Shown here one piece after another: positions 23,617 through 34,153 of a stretch of 64,000 nt of DNA. The stretch's first letter is position 1. Each line of letters starts with the position of its first letter. The notes beneath the pieces are model-generated. The model had not been told where the DNA came from. It saw only the letters and a list, made by a program, of their open reading frames with translations, and did not search any database. The translations under genes were made by a program, and so were the position numbers. Source of the DNA: Lachnospiraceae bacterium (GTDB lineage: Bacteria; Bacillota; Clostridia; Lachnospirales; Lachnospiraceae); assembly GCA_017474455.1 (NCBI GenBank), contig JAFVHP010000033.1:1-64000 (forward strand), written 5' to 3'.

Positions 23617-25929
23617 ATGATGGACGAAAAGATAGTTTTTCCCGCGGATGACGCGGAAGATATCCGCGGGACAGTTGAAATGGATACTGAACAGATGCTG
23701 CAGGGATCCGCGGAGGAAGAGGATCTTGCCGGAGGACCCGCTGAAGCAGGGTATGCGGACGAAGGACCGGCGGAGCCCATGGAAACGGAAGAACAGCCTC
23801 CTGTACCGGAAAAGACTATAGTGACCATAGAGGCCATTATGGCGGCCCTCGCGGCTTCTAAAGAAGAGGAAGAGGCTGCAGAAGAAGCCGGAGATGATGT
23901 GGCACCTGAGGAAACCGTACCCGCGGATGATCCGGCAGAGGACGTCATGCCGGCAGACATACCGGAAGGCATACCGGCGGCTGTGCCGGGGCATATTTCG
24001 GAATGGCGCCTCGAAGAGGAGTACGACGAGGCAGGAAACGAAGCGGGAACCGAAGGCCAGGCGGCAGCAGAGCCGGTGCCGGATATGGGCCGCGGTTCCT
24101 TCAGGATCCCGCAGAAGTTCTGGATCTGCCTGGCCGCGCTGGCGGCGTTTTTGTGGATCCTCCTGCTCCTTAAGTGGGGATCCGCGGAAAAGGAGGACTT
24201 TGTAGCGGCGACCGAGCCGATCCCGGAAGAGCATTATGAGCTGCTTGCCCAGGAGGAAGAGGCGGCGGAAGAGGCTTTGGAAGCTGCCGGGGAAGATGCG
24301 GCACCCGAGGAAGAGCCCATAGAAGAACCCGAACCGGAGCCCGAACCGGAACCGGCTGTGCACTATATCGAGCCCTATGAAGGAGCTCTCGGCATTATCA
24401 GCACCCGTATCGAGAACGGATATGTGAATGTGAGCGTACGCGGTGAAAATGACAACCTGCTGCAGACGGACGACGGCGTATACCACCTGTTTGCCCAGGA
24501 GATGTACCAGAGCGGTACAGAAGGAGTCGAAGTTGCCCAGTTCAGTATTGCCGGGCTCGAGCAGGCGATTCTTGACGCGGCGGAATCAGAGGAAACGGTG
24601 CCCGGCGACGTCAATAAGATGACTTTCAGCTTCCCTCTTAACAAGAATTCCGATTCTTCCAACCTTTACCGGCGGTTTTTCGTCGGTGTCATCTCCAACG
24701 GGGAACGCGTAGCCGTAACTTCCAAAAGATATGTGGAAAACCCTTCCGCCTGTTCGGAGCGGGCGACAGCTAGGAACGACCACGGCAAGAAAGGGATCCT
24801 GCCGGCAGCGGCGCTGATCCGTTCAAACGGCGTGGCCGCCATGGGCGCGCAGCAGGCAATCTACAATATGACCCTTGGTTCCATCTGCGCCGGCAGTGGG
24901 ATCAACTATACCTACAACGGAAAGACTTATTCCTTCAGCTCCTCGCTGATCAGCCAGTATGATATCGTCGTGCAGCGCCTCAATGAACAGGGGGCGCAGG
25001 TAACGATGGTCATCCTGAACGATCCGGCCGGCGACGCTTCCCTTATCCACCCCGACTCCAGGGGCGGCAGCGGTCACTATTACGCGTTCAACTCAAGGGA
25101 AAAAGCGGGCATAGAGCGCCTGGAAGCGGCGGCCGCTTTCGTTTCGGAGCGCTACTCGGGCACAGGCCACGGTACTGTCGATAACTGGATCGTGGGAAAC
25201 GAAGTGAACGCCAGGGCGGACTGGCATTATATGGCGGATGTCGGGCTTTACAATTTCGCCCAGGCCTACGCGGATTCCTTCCGGATCATTTACAACGCGA
25301 TCAAGAGCCAGAACGGCAACGCACGGATATATATCAGTATCGACCAGCAGTGGGCGTCGACAGCCAATGCGGCCCGTTATTACAGCGGGAAGAGCTTCCT
25401 GTCCGCCTTTGCCGAGATCATGAGGAAAGAAGGGGACCTGGACTGGCATGTGGCCATCCATCCCTATAACGTCCCGCTGTACGACCCCTACGCCTGGAGA
25501 CCGTCTTCCAAAACGCCCCACAGCCAGGATGCGGCATATATCTCCATGCAGAACATCGACGTACTGACGGATTTCCTCAGCCAGCCGCAGATGCTGGCAC
25601 CGGACGGGCTGGTCCGCTCCGTCCTCTGCAGCGAAGTCGGCTATACGTCGTCGCAGGGGGAGGGCATCCAGGCCGCAGCTGTGGTCTTCGGATACCTTCA
25701 GGCTGTGCATAATTCCCATATCGACGGATTTATCCTCTCCAGAGAGCTGGACGACTACGGCGAGATCGCCCAGGGACTTGCGCTGGGCCTGCTCAACGGG
25801 GCTGCCGCGCCTAAGCTCGCATATGCTTTTTACCAGGCGATGGGCACAGAAGCGGAACCGCAGTTTGTCCAGCAGGCGCTGGCTGTTATGGGTGTCCCCG
25901 ACCTGAATTCGATCATTACGTACCGATAA
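23617..25929 (+). CDS. Membrane-anchored DUF5722-type protein with a very acidic N-terminus
   Basis: A 770-residue protein in three parts. Residues 1-165 are acidic low complexity (many Glu/Ala/Pro). A single membrane helix lies at about 168-187. The rest is extracellular: an acidic Pro-Glu stalk (EPEPEPEPEP), a beta domain and a glycoside-hydrolase-like TIM-barrel region with NWIVGNEVNARADWHYM (an NE pair placed as in family A acid/base sites), WHVAIHPYN and VLCSEVGYTSSQGEG (a second Glu). I assign this region to the DUF5722 family; a polysaccharide-acting role is inference. The start could also be a GTG at 23605. A terminator follows. Confidence 0.75.
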   Translation: MMDEKIVFPADDAEDIRGTVEMDTEQMLQGSAEEEDLAGGPAEAGYADEGPAEPMETEEQPPVPEKTIVTIEAIMAALAASKEEEEAAEEAGDDVAPEETVPADDPAEDVMPADIPEGIPAAVPGHISEWRLEEEYDEAGNEAGTEGQAAAEPVPDMGRGSFRIPQKFWICLAALAAFLWILLLLKWGSAEKEDFVAATEPIPEEHYELLAQEEEAAEEALEAAGEDAAPEEEPIEEPEPEPEPEPAVHYIEPYEGALGIISTRIENGYVNVSVRGENDNLLQTDDGVYHLFAQEMYQSGTEGVEVAQFSIAGLEQAILDAAESEETVPGDVNKMTFSFPLNKNSDSSNLYRRFFVGVISNGERVAVTSKRYVENPSACSERATARNDHGKKGILPAAALIRSNGVAAMGAQQAIYNMTLGSICAGSGINYTYNGKTYSFSSSLISQYDIVVQRLNEQGAQVTMVILNDPAGDASLIHPDSRGGSGHYYAFNSREKAGIERLEAAAAFVSERYSGTGHGTVDNWIVGNEVNARADWHYMADVGLYNFAQAYADSFRIIYNAIKSQNGNARIYISIDQQWASTANAARYYSGKSFLSAFAEIMRKEGDLDWHVAIHPYNVPLYDPYAWRPSSKTPHSQDAAYISMQNIDVLTDFLSQPQMLAPDGLVRSVLCSEVGYTSSQGEGIQAAAVVFGYLQAVHNSHIDGFILSRELDDYGEIAQGLALGLLNGAAAPKLAYAFYQAMGTEAEPQFVQQALAVMGVPDLNSIITYR

Positions 25930-25935
25930 ATACAG

Positions 25936-25977
25936 ACTCCTTCATCTCCATGCAGGCATGGCGTGAAGGAGTTTTTT
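25936..25977 (+). terminator. Intrinsic terminator after the DUF5722-type gene
   Basis: ACTCCTTCA (25936-25944) pairs with TGAAGGAGT (25964-25972), with an inner CCATGC/GCATGG stem, followed by TTTTTT. Confidence 0.88.
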
Positions 25978-26014
25978 ATATGACTTGTAAAGCACACATT
26001 TGTAAATATGTACG

Positions 26015-26043
26015 TTGACATCTAAAATATGTTGTGCTATAGT
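26015..26043 (+). promoter_or_regulatory. Strong promoter of the Lys/Ala-rich gene
   Basis: A consensus TTGACA (26015-26020), a 17-bp spacer and TATAGT (26038-26043). About 100 bases of leader follow before the ATG. Confidence 0.85.
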
Positions 26044-26147
26044 ACGGTCGTTTGAAATTGTGTGTATTGTTTATACAATTAGTTCAGCTCCGGTAAGAGG
26101 AGCAGCATTGCCATATGCGAACAAATGCGAACGAAAGGAGCAGAAAA

Positions 26148-26666
26148 ATGGCTGAGGAGAAGAAAACAAAACCTGTAGCAACGGTAAAGACTGAGACACT
26201 GAAGGCTGCGGATACAGCTAAGGAAACCGTTAAAGCTGAAGAACCCGCAAAGAAGACCGTTAAGGCCGCTGCAAAGAAGGCTACTGCCAAATCTACAGCC
26301 AAGGTTAAGGAAGTTAAGGAAACTGTTAAGGAAGCAGTCAAGGAAGCTGCCGCCCCTGTAAAGAAGGCTGCTGCGAAGACTACTGCTAAGGTTGCTGCTG
26401 CAAAGCCCGCAGCAAAGACTGCCGCTAAGAAGGCAGCTCCTGCAAAGAAGGCAGCTAAAGCAGCTGAGACTTCTTACAGTGTTTCCCTTCAGTACCAGGA
26501 TAAAGAATGGAATGTCAAAGGCCTCGTAGAATCCGCAAAGGATGTATGGGTCTATGATATGGGCCGCAAGGCTGAAGACTTCAAGGATGTCGAGCTTTAT
26601 GTCAAGCCCGAGGATTCAAGAGTTTACTTCGTAGTCAACGGAGAATCCGGAAGCTTCGCGCTTTGA
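26148..26666 (+). CDS. Lys/Ala-rich histone H1-like protein with a DUF6465-type C-terminus
   Basis: A 172-residue protein. Residues 1-110 are almost entirely Lys, Ala, Thr, Val and Glu with repeated KKA, AKK and VKE steps, like the tails of histone H1 and of bacterial H1-like or HU-fusion proteins, and so likely to bind DNA or RNA. The last 62 residues form a small globular domain (SYSVSLQYQDKEWNVKGLV, later VWVYDMGRKAEDF) that I believe is DUF6465, a Lachnospiraceae family of unknown function. AAAGGAG precedes the ATG by seven bases. A near-consensus promoter suggests abundant expression; codons are simpler and more AT-rich than in neighbouring genes. A terminator and the 90-bp array follow. 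Confidence 0.82.
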   Translation: MAEEKKTKPVATVKTETLKAADTAKETVKAEEPAKKTVKAAAKKATAKSTAKVKEVKETVKEAVKEAAAPVKKAAAKTTAKVAAAKPAAKTAAKKAAPAKKAAKAAETSYSVSLQYQDKEWNVKGLVESAKDVWVYDMGRKAEDFKDVELYVKPEDSRVYFVVNGESGSFAL

Positions 26667-26694
26667 TCCTGAAATAAGTAATAAGGAATAAAAA

Positions 26695-26721
26695 ACCCAG
26701 TGCCGGCGCACTGGGTTTTTT
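26695..26721 (+). terminator. Terminator of the Lys/Ala-rich gene
   Basis: ACCCAGTGC (26695-26703), loop CGGC, GCACTGGGT (26708-26716), then T. The stem is identical to the one that ends the fourth 90-bp unit. Confidence 0.9.
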
Positions 26722-26730
26722 ATGACTATT

Positions 26731-27090
26731 ATTCTAAAGCTGTAATCCTATACCATTTCAATCGGCCCGCTTGAGCGGGACGAGGAACCCGGCGTGCTGA
26801 CGCCGGGTTTTTTTATTATTATTCAGAAGCTGTAATCCTATATCATTTCAATCGGCCCGCTGTAGCGGGCCGAGGAACCCGGCGTGCTGACGCCGGGTTT
26901 TTTTATAATTATTCTAAAGCTGTAATCCTATACCATTTCAATCGGCCCGCTTGAGCGGGACGAGGAACCCGGCGTGCTGACGCCGGGTTTTTTAAATTAT
27001 TATTGTAAAGCTGTAATCCAATATCATTTCAATCGGCCCGCTTTAGCTGGACGAGGAACCCAGTGCGCAGGCACTGGGTTTTTTTATTTT
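26731..27090 (+). repeat. Four tandem 90-bp units, each ending in an intrinsic terminator
   Basis: Units start at 26731, 26821, 26911 and 27002. Each has a conserved 35-base lead (AAGCTGTAATCC, then ATTTCAATCGG), a short hairpin (GCCCGC with GCGGG) and a 9-bp stem followed by six to eight T. Units 1-3 use ACCCGGCGT/ACGCCGGGT (at 26787-26808, 26877-26898 and 26967-26988). Unit 4 uses ACCCAGTGC/GCACTGGGT (27058-27079), so the stem changes on both sides and pairing is kept. No open frame or clear promoter is seen within a unit. The array lies between the Lys/Ala-rich gene and hrcA. It could be an array of small RNAs or a multiple terminator block. Confidence 0.9.
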
Positions 27091-27119
27091 TATTTTATAA
27101 GTTTTTATCGACGGTTCAG

Positions 27120-27148
27120 TTGACATAGTCAGAGGGCAGTGCTATTTT
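27120..27148 (+). promoter_or_regulatory. Promoter of the hrcA-dnaK operon
   Basis: TTGACA (27120-27125), a 17-bp spacer and TATTTT (27143-27148). The CIRCE element begins 13 bases after the -10 box, where HrcA would block initiation. Confidence 0.8.
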
Positions 27149-27161
27149 ATGGAAGTAAGAA

Positions 27162-27188
27162 TTAGCACTCGAATTGAGTGAGTGCTAA
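27162..27188. promoter_or_regulatory. CIRCE operator (HrcA binding site)
   Basis: TTAGCACTC, nine bases, GAGTGCTAA: an exact match to the CIRCE consensus inverted repeat. It lies between the promoter and hrcA, so the operon is expected to be repressed by its own first product and released on heat shock. Confidence 0.97.
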
Positions 27189-27226
27189 CAAAAGCGGAAG
27201 GTTTTACAGAACAGAAGCTGAAACAG

Positions 27227-28252
27227 GTGGAACTGCAGGATAGGAAGATGAAAATATTACGGGCTGTCATCCGCAACTACCTGGAAACGGGCGAGCCTGT
27301 AGGCAGCAGGACGATATCCAAATACACGGACCTTAACCTGAGCAGCGCGACGATAAGGAACGAGATGTCGGACCTGGAAGAGATGGGGCTGATCAAACAG
27401 CCGCACACATCCGCCGGAAGGATACCTACGGACGAAGGCTACCGGCTGTACGTCGACGACATGCTCAAGGAAGAACGCCGGGAAGTCGAAGAGATGAAGA
27501 GTCTCCTGGTCTCGAGAGAGGACCGGCTGGAGAATATCCTTAAGGAAGTGGCAAGGCTCCTGGCAGCGAATACGCAGTATACTTCGCTGATATCCGCGCC
27601 CATGATACAGCAGAACAAGATCAAGTTCATCCAGCTTTCGCAGGTGGACCCGGAACATCTGCTGGCGGTCATAGTAATAGAAGGAAATATGATCCGCAAC
27701 TCGATGATCCGCGTGGAACAGGAACTTACGCCGGAAACGCTGCTGATGCTGAACATGCTGCTGAACACGAACCTGAACGGCCTGCCGGTGGACCAGATCA
27801 ACCTGGGCCTGATCGCGAAGATCAAGAAGGAAGCCGGCATCCACGAGACGATCATCGAAGACGTGATCGATGCCGCAGCCGAAGCGATCAAGCCGGATGA
27901 AGACCTGCAGATCTACACCAGCGGCGCTACGAACATTTTCCGGTATCCCGAGCTTTCGGATAACGAGAGGGCCAGCGAACTGCTGGGAGATTTCGAGGAA
28001 AAGCACGTTCTGAAGAACATCGTCCAGGAAAGCCTGCAGGACGTGAACGAGACCGGCATCCAGGTATATATCGGCAATGAAATGCCGGTGGACAGCATGA
28101 AGGACTGCAGTCTGGTGACGACCACTTACGACTTGGGAGACGGGATGAAAGGTACGGTCGGCATCATCGGGCCGAAGCGGATGGACTACGACAGGGTGGT
28201 CAGTGTATTGAAGGAGATATCGAGGCACCTGGACGACCTGTATAAGAAATAA
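27227..28252 (+). CDS. hrcA: Heat-inducible transcription repressor HrcA
   Basis: A 341-residue repressor that binds CIRCE; its folding by GroE links repression to chaperone load. The N-terminal winged helix has GEPVGSRTISKYTDLNLSSATIRNEM and HTSAGRIPTDEGYR; the C-terminal GAF-like domain ends VGIIGPKRMDYDRVVSVL. The start needs care: the reading frame stays open back to a GTG at 27182, but that lies inside CIRCE. The GTG at 27227 gives VELQDRKMKIL, aligning with the usual MELDERKLKIL start, though its ribosome site is poor. ATG 27248, with a GGATAGGA upstream, is the alternative. Confidence 0.94.
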   Translation: MELQDRKMKILRAVIRNYLETGEPVGSRTISKYTDLNLSSATIRNEMSDLEEMGLIKQPHTSAGRIPTDEGYRLYVDDMLKEERREVEEMKSLLVSREDRLENILKEVARLLAANTQYTSLISAPMIQQNKIKFIQLSQVDPEHLLAVIVIEGNMIRNSMIRVEQELTPETLLMLNMLLNTNLNGLPVDQINLGLIAKIKKEAGIHETIIEDVIDAAAEAIKPDEDLQIYTSGATNIFRYPELSDNERASELLGDFEEKHVLKNIVQESLQDVNETGIQVYIGNEMPVDSMKDCSLVTTTYDLGDGMKGTVGIIGPKRMDYDRVVSVLKEISRHLDDLYKK

Positions 28253-28281
28253 AACAGCAAGGAGGATCAAGCAAAAGGATC

Positions 28282-28995
28282 ATGATGGAAGATTTAAGGA
28301 AAGATCAGGAGATCACCGAAGATATAACCGAAGATCCGGATCTGCAGGAAGCAGGAACTGACACTGCTGCAGAAGCTTCTGAAGAAGAAATAAACGCCGC
28401 CGGTTCAGCTGAGGAACCTGCCAAAGAGGAAGGCGCCGCGGAACCGGAAGCATCCGATGAAGGCGAAGAAGCGGCGAAGGAAGAGGAACCCGCGGAAGCA
28501 GATGCCGAAAAGAAGGGCTTTTTCGGAAGGAAAAAGAAGGAAGATAAAGAAAAGGCCGCCCTGCAGGCGAAGGTAGAAGAGCTGGAGGACAGGACCAGGC
28601 GCCAGATGGCCGAGTTTGAGAACTTCCGCAAGAGGAGCGACAGGGAAAAGGCGCAGATGTTCTCGATGGGAGAACAGAACGTACTGGAAAAGATCCTTCC
28701 TATCATCGATAATTTTGAGCGCGGTTTCGATACCGTCGCGCCGGAAGACCAGGATGACGCTTTTGTAGACGGTATGCGCAAGATATACGCGCAGCTGATG
28801 AAGCAGATGGAAGACCTGGGCGTAACACCGATCGAAGCGCTGGGCAAAGAATTCGACCCGAACTTCCACAACGCCGTGATGCAGGTGCAGAGCGAGGAAT
28901 ATGAACCGGGCGTGGTCGGACAGGAGCTGTTAAAAGGTTACATGTATCACGACAGCGTCTTAAGGCACAGCATGGTAGGCGTTGTCAGCGAATAG
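28282..28995 (+). CDS. grpE: Nucleotide exchange factor GrpE
   Basis: A 237-residue co-chaperone that releases ADP from DnaK. The first 85 residues are acidic and disordered (Glu/Ala-rich), longer than in most GrpE, followed by a long helix (KVEELEDRTRRQMAEFENFRKR) and the beta domain (LGKEFDPNFHNAVM, then GYMYHDSVLRHSMVGVV). Two ATG codons in tandem (28282, 28285) are possible; the AAAAGGAT and GGAGG upstream do not separate them. It lies between hrcA and dnaK in the CIRCE-controlled operon. Confidence 0.95.
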   Translation: MMEDLRKDQEITEDITEDPDLQEAGTDTAAEASEEEINAAGSAEEPAKEEGAAEPEASDEGEEAAKEEEPAEADAEKKGFFGRKKKEDKEKAALQAKVEELEDRTRRQMAEFENFRKRSDREKAQMFSMGEQNVLEKILPIIDNFERGFDTVAPEDQDDAFVDGMRKIYAQLMKQMEDLGVTPIEALGKEFDPNFHNAVMQVQSEEYEPGVVGQELLKGYMYHDSVLRHSMVGVVSE

Positions 28996-29077
28996 AAAAA
29001 ACCGTGTCATTTTTGACCGTGACGATATATCCGGAACACAGTAAATAAGCGAAATACAGATAAATAGAAGGAGATAG

Positions 29078-30955
<1,878 letters not shown>

Positions 30956-31023
30956 GCCTGAGCGTCCCTTTACAGGCATTGCATTCGGGCAGCAGAATTA
31001 AGTACGATAGAGAACTGACGTCA

Positions 31024-31066
31024 GGGAAATCCGCGGGAGCCGGCAAACCGGCTCTGCGGGTTTCCC
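31024..31066 (+). terminator. Stem-loop between dnaK and dnaJ
   Basis: GGGAAA and CCGC...GGAGCCGG on the left pair with CCGGCTC...GCGGG and TTTCCC on the right around loop CAAA. No long T run follows, so it may attenuate or protect the dnaK message and not stop all transcription. Confidence 0.55.
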
Positions 31067-31115
31067 GATTGTCGCGATTATACGAAATAACAGTTAAAGG
31101 AAGAACAAGTAAGCG

Positions 31116-32288
31116 ATGGCTGAACAGAAGAGAGATTATTATGAGGTGCTGGGACTTTCAAAGGGAGCCAGCGACGATGAGATAAAGAAGGCCTACAGAG
31201 TACTGGCCAAGAAATATCATCCCGATATGAATCCCGGAGATAAGGAAGCAGAAGCCAAGTTCAAGGAAGCTTCGGAAGCGTACGCAGTCTTAAGCGATCC
31301 CGAAAAGAGGGCGCAGTATGACCAGTACGGCCACGCGGCCTTTGACGGGAACGGAGGCTTCGGCGCGGGCGGCTTTGATTTCAACAGCGCTGATTTCAGT
31401 GATATATTCGGCGATATATTCGGCGATCTGTTCGGCGGTTCCAGGAGGACCAGGAGCGCGGGCAGCGGCCCCATGAAAGGTGCCAATATCAGGACCAGCG
31501 TCCGCATCACCTTTATGGAAGCGGTCTTCGGCGTGGAAAAGAACATCACCCTGGACATCAAGGATCCCTGCCAGACCTGCGGCGGCAGCGGCGCGAAGCC
31601 CGGCACCAGCCCCAAGATGTGTCCCAAATGCGGCGGCAAGGGCCAGGTAGTCTTCACCCAGCAGTCTTTCTTCGGTATGGTCAGGAACGTGCAGACCTGC
31701 CCGGACTGCAGCGGCAGCGGCAAGATCATAGAGGACAAGTGCCCGGACTGCGGCGGCACAGGCTACAAATCGAGCCGGAAGACCATCAGCGTCTCGATCC
31801 CTGCCGGTATAGACAACGGCCAGAGCGTCAGGATCAGGGAAAAAGGCGAACCCGGCATCAACGGCGGGCAGAGAGGCGACTTGCTGGTGGAAGTGCTGGT
31901 GGCCCAGCATCCCACATTCATCAGGCAGGACTATGATATCTATTCGACCGTAAAGATATCCTACGCGGTAGCGGCCCTCGGCGGTTCTGTCGTTATCGAT
32001 ACCGTGGACGGCAAAGTCATTTACGACGTCAAGGCCGGTACGGCGACGGATACCAGGGTAAGGCTCAAGGGCAAGGGCGTGCCGACCCTGCGCAACCAGA
32101 ATACCCGCGGCGACCATTACGTCACGCTGGTCATCGAAACGCCGACAAAACTCAGCAAGGAAGCGAAGGAACTTCTGAAGAAGTTCGACTCCCTGACAGG
32201 CAATTCCCTGGAAGCGGCTGAGGCTGTCGAGAAAGGCGGAAAGGACAAGGGACCGGACGAAAAGAAGAAACGTTTCTGGAAATCATAA
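31116..32288 (+). CDS. dnaJ: Co-chaperone DnaJ (Hsp40)
   Basis: A 390-residue type I J-protein that delivers clients to DnaK and triggers ATP hydrolysis. The J domain (1-70) carries KYHPDMNP with its HPD. The Gly/Phe region has repeated FGDIFGD steps. Four zinc motifs follow in order ([32 protein letters not shown]). The two C-terminal beta domains and a Lys-rich end complete a normal-length protein. AAAGGAAG precedes the ATG. It sits 160 bp after dnaK behind a stem-loop. Confidence 0.97.
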   Translation: MAEQKRDYYEVLGLSKGASDDEIKKAYRVLAKKYHPDMNPGDKEAEAKFKEASEAYAVLSDPEKRAQYDQYGHAAFDGNGGFGAGGFDFNSADFSDIFGDIFGDLFGGSRRTRSAGSGPMKGANIRTSVRITFMEAVFGVEKNITLDIKDPCQTCGGSGAKPGTSPKMCPKCGGKGQVVFTQQSFFGMVRNVQTCPDCSGSGKIIEDKCPDCGGTGYKSSRKTISVSIPAGIDNGQSVRIREKGEPGINGGQRGDLLVEVLVAQHPTFIRQDYDIYSTVKISYAVAALGGSVVIDTVDGKVIYDVKAGTATDTRVRLKGKGVPTLRNQNTRGDHYVTLVIETPTKLSKEAKELLKKFDSLTGNSLEAAEAVEKGGKDKGPDEKKKRFWKS

Positions 32289-32318
32289 ACAGGACGGACG
32301 GAAAGGAACGATAACTGA

Positions 32319-33365
32319 ATGAAATGGATGCGTTTTCAGATCAGGACGCGTGTTGAAGCCGAGGATATCCTCGTTTCCGGAATGCAGGATATCGGGCTTC
32401 ACGGAGCCCAGATAGAGGATCATGTACCGCTGACGGCTGCGGAGAAAGAGCAGATGTTCGTTGACATTCTGCCGGACGCGCAGCCGGACGACGGCAGCGC
32501 GGTCCTCAGTTTTTTTGTTGAAGAAACGGAAGCAGGCACCCTGGTGCTCGACGGGGAAGAAAAAACGCCGGATGAAGTAAAAGCCGGGATCGAAGAGCAG
32601 ATCGAAGAGATGCGGCAGTACTGCGATTATATCGGGGACGGGGCCGTAACGGTATACGAAACGGAAGATATCGACTGGATCAATAACTGGAAACAGTATT
32701 TCCACCAGTTCATGATCGACGATATCCTGGTGATCCCTTCCTGGGAAAAGGTGGAGATACAGCCTGACGGTACTCCGGCAGACGACGGCCCGACGGCCGT
32801 ATTCGGCGATCCGGAGAAGAAGCCCTTTAACCTGGTGTTCCATATCGACCCCGGCACGGCGTTCGGGACAGGCATGCATGAGACGACGCAGCTCTGCATC
32901 CGCGAGATACGGAAATTCCTGCGCCCGGACACGAAGATCCTCGATATCGGCACAGGCAGCGGGATCCTGGGCATCCTTTCGCTGATGCTCGGTGCGGACA
33001 GCGTCGTCGGGACGGATCTGGATCCCTGCACGGTCCCCGCGGTCAGCGAGAACCTGGAAGCGAACGGCGTCGATCCGTCGAAGTTCACGCTGCATATCGG
33101 CAATCTGATCAGTGACCAAAAGCTGCAGGATGAGGTCGGCTATGAAAAGTACGACATCGTGGTCGCCAACATCCTGGCGGACGTCCTTGTAATGCTGACG
33201 CCCTCCGCGGTGGCCGCGCTGAAGCCGGGCGGCGTCTTTATCACCTCCGGGATCATCGACGGTTACGAAGACACCGTGAAGGATGCCATGGTCAAAGCAG
33301 GCCTCACCATCGAAGAGGTCACGGACCAGGGCGAATGGCACTGCGTGACCGGAAGGAAAGCCTGA
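32319..33365 (+). CDS. prmA: Ribosomal protein L11 methyltransferase
   Basis: A 348-residue SAM-dependent enzyme that methylates L11. The N-terminal L11-binding domain includes WINNWKQYFHQFMIDDILV, and PGTAFGTGMHETTQLC is the hallmark linker motif. The Rossmann domain has ILDIGTGSGILGILSLMLGA (motif I) and YDIVVANILADVLVML (motif IV). An acidic, non-conserved insertion (about residues 55-95) makes it slightly longer than usual. It is the sixth position of the heat-shock run, 30 bp after dnaJ and 3 bp before rsmE, the common Firmicute order. Confidence 0.95.
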   Translation: MKWMRFQIRTRVEAEDILVSGMQDIGLHGAQIEDHVPLTAAEKEQMFVDILPDAQPDDGSAVLSFFVEETEAGTLVLDGEEKTPDEVKAGIEEQIEEMRQYCDYIGDGAVTVYETEDIDWINNWKQYFHQFMIDDILVIPSWEKVEIQPDGTPADDGPTAVFGDPEKKPFNLVFHIDPGTAFGTGMHETTQLCIREIRKFLRPDTKILDIGTGSGILGILSLMLGADSVVGTDLDPCTVPAVSENLEANGVDPSKFTLHIGNLISDQKLQDEVGYEKYDIVVANILADVLVMLTPSAVAALKPGGVFITSGIIDGYEDTVKDAMVKAGLTIEEVTDQGEWHCVTGRKA

Positions 33366-33368
33366 CAT

Positions 33369-34142
33369 ATGCTGCAGATCTTTTGCGACCCTTCTGAATT
33401 AGCCATGGCTGCGGAGACCGGGATGCTGGTCCTTTCGGATGAAAGGGCGCACCATATTCGGGACGTCCTGCGGATGAAGCCCGGTGAGGAACTCCTGGCC
33501 AAAGCCGGCGGGGACGGAGAGGGGGAATATGATCCCCGGGAATACAGGTTCGCCATTGAATCGGCTGACAGGGATGAAGTCATCTTAATGCTCCGCACGG
33601 TCAGGGAGCATGATACCGAGCTGCCCGTAAAGGTCAGCCTCTACCAGGCGCTTCCCAAGGCGGACAAGATGGAGCTCATCGTACAGAAGGCTGTCGAGCT
33701 GGGCGTATGTGAGATCGTCCCGGTGGAGAGCAGCCGGTGCATCGTGAAGCTGGATGACAATAAGAAGGAAAAACGGCGCGAAAGATGGCAGTCCATCGCG
33801 GAGTCGGCGGCCTCGCAGTGCGGAAGGGCCTTTGTGCCGGCTGTCCGCAGTCCCATGCGGATCGCGGCGGCCTTTGCCGAAGCCGAAAAGAATGCGGACG
33901 TCTGCGTGATACCCTATGAACTGCAGGAGCCCGGCAGCACCGGACACCTCCTCAAGGGCCTTGCGCCGGGGACAAGGATCGCCGTCTTTATCGGTCCGGA
34001 AGGCGGGTTTGAAGCCGGCGAGATAGAAAAGGCAAAGGAACACGGCATAGAGCCTGTCAGCCTCGGCAGGCGCATACTCAGGACGGAAACGGCGGGACTG
34101 GCGTTCCTGTCCTTCCTGGTCTGGCTGTATGAAGTGGAATAA
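33369..34142 (+). CDS. rsmE: 16S rRNA (uracil-1498-N3) methyltransferase
   Basis: A 257-residue SPOUT-family enzyme that makes m3U1498 in 16S rRNA. The PUA-like N-terminus has DERAHHIRDVLRMKPGEEL; the knotted domain has QALPKADKMELIVQKAVELGV, SSRCIVK and IGPEGGFEAGEIEKAKEHG with LGRRILRTETAGL. Length is normal. It starts three bases after prmA, the usual pairing, and ends 11 bases before the cysteine desulfurase gene. Confidence 0.95.
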   Translation: MLQIFCDPSELAMAAETGMLVLSDERAHHIRDVLRMKPGEELLAKAGGDGEGEYDPREYRFAIESADRDEVILMLRTVREHDTELPVKVSLYQALPKADKMELIVQKAVELGVCEIVPVESSRCIVKLDDNKKEKRRERWQSIAESAASQCGRAFVPAVRSPMRIAAAFAEAEKNADVCVIPYELQEPGSTGHLLKGLAPGTRIAVFIGPEGGFEAGEIEKAKEHGIEPVSLGRRILRTETAGLAFLSFLVWLYEVE

Positions 34143-34153
34143 GTGAACAGTTT

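Noticed and set aside
22759-24486. A 575-codon antisense frame across uppP and the DUF5722-type gene
   Set aside because: It covers two well-supported genes and has a composition (Arg, Phe, Gly-rich) typical of a shadow of acidic coding sequence.
26731-27090. CRISPR array
   Set aside because: The whole 90-bp unit is repeated without variable spacers, each unit carries a terminator, and no cas gene is near.
31024-31066. A full terminator separating dnaK from dnaJ
   Set aside because: The stem is strong but lacks a T run, and dnaJ has no visible promoter of its own, so complete termination is unlikely; it is kept only as a possible attenuator.
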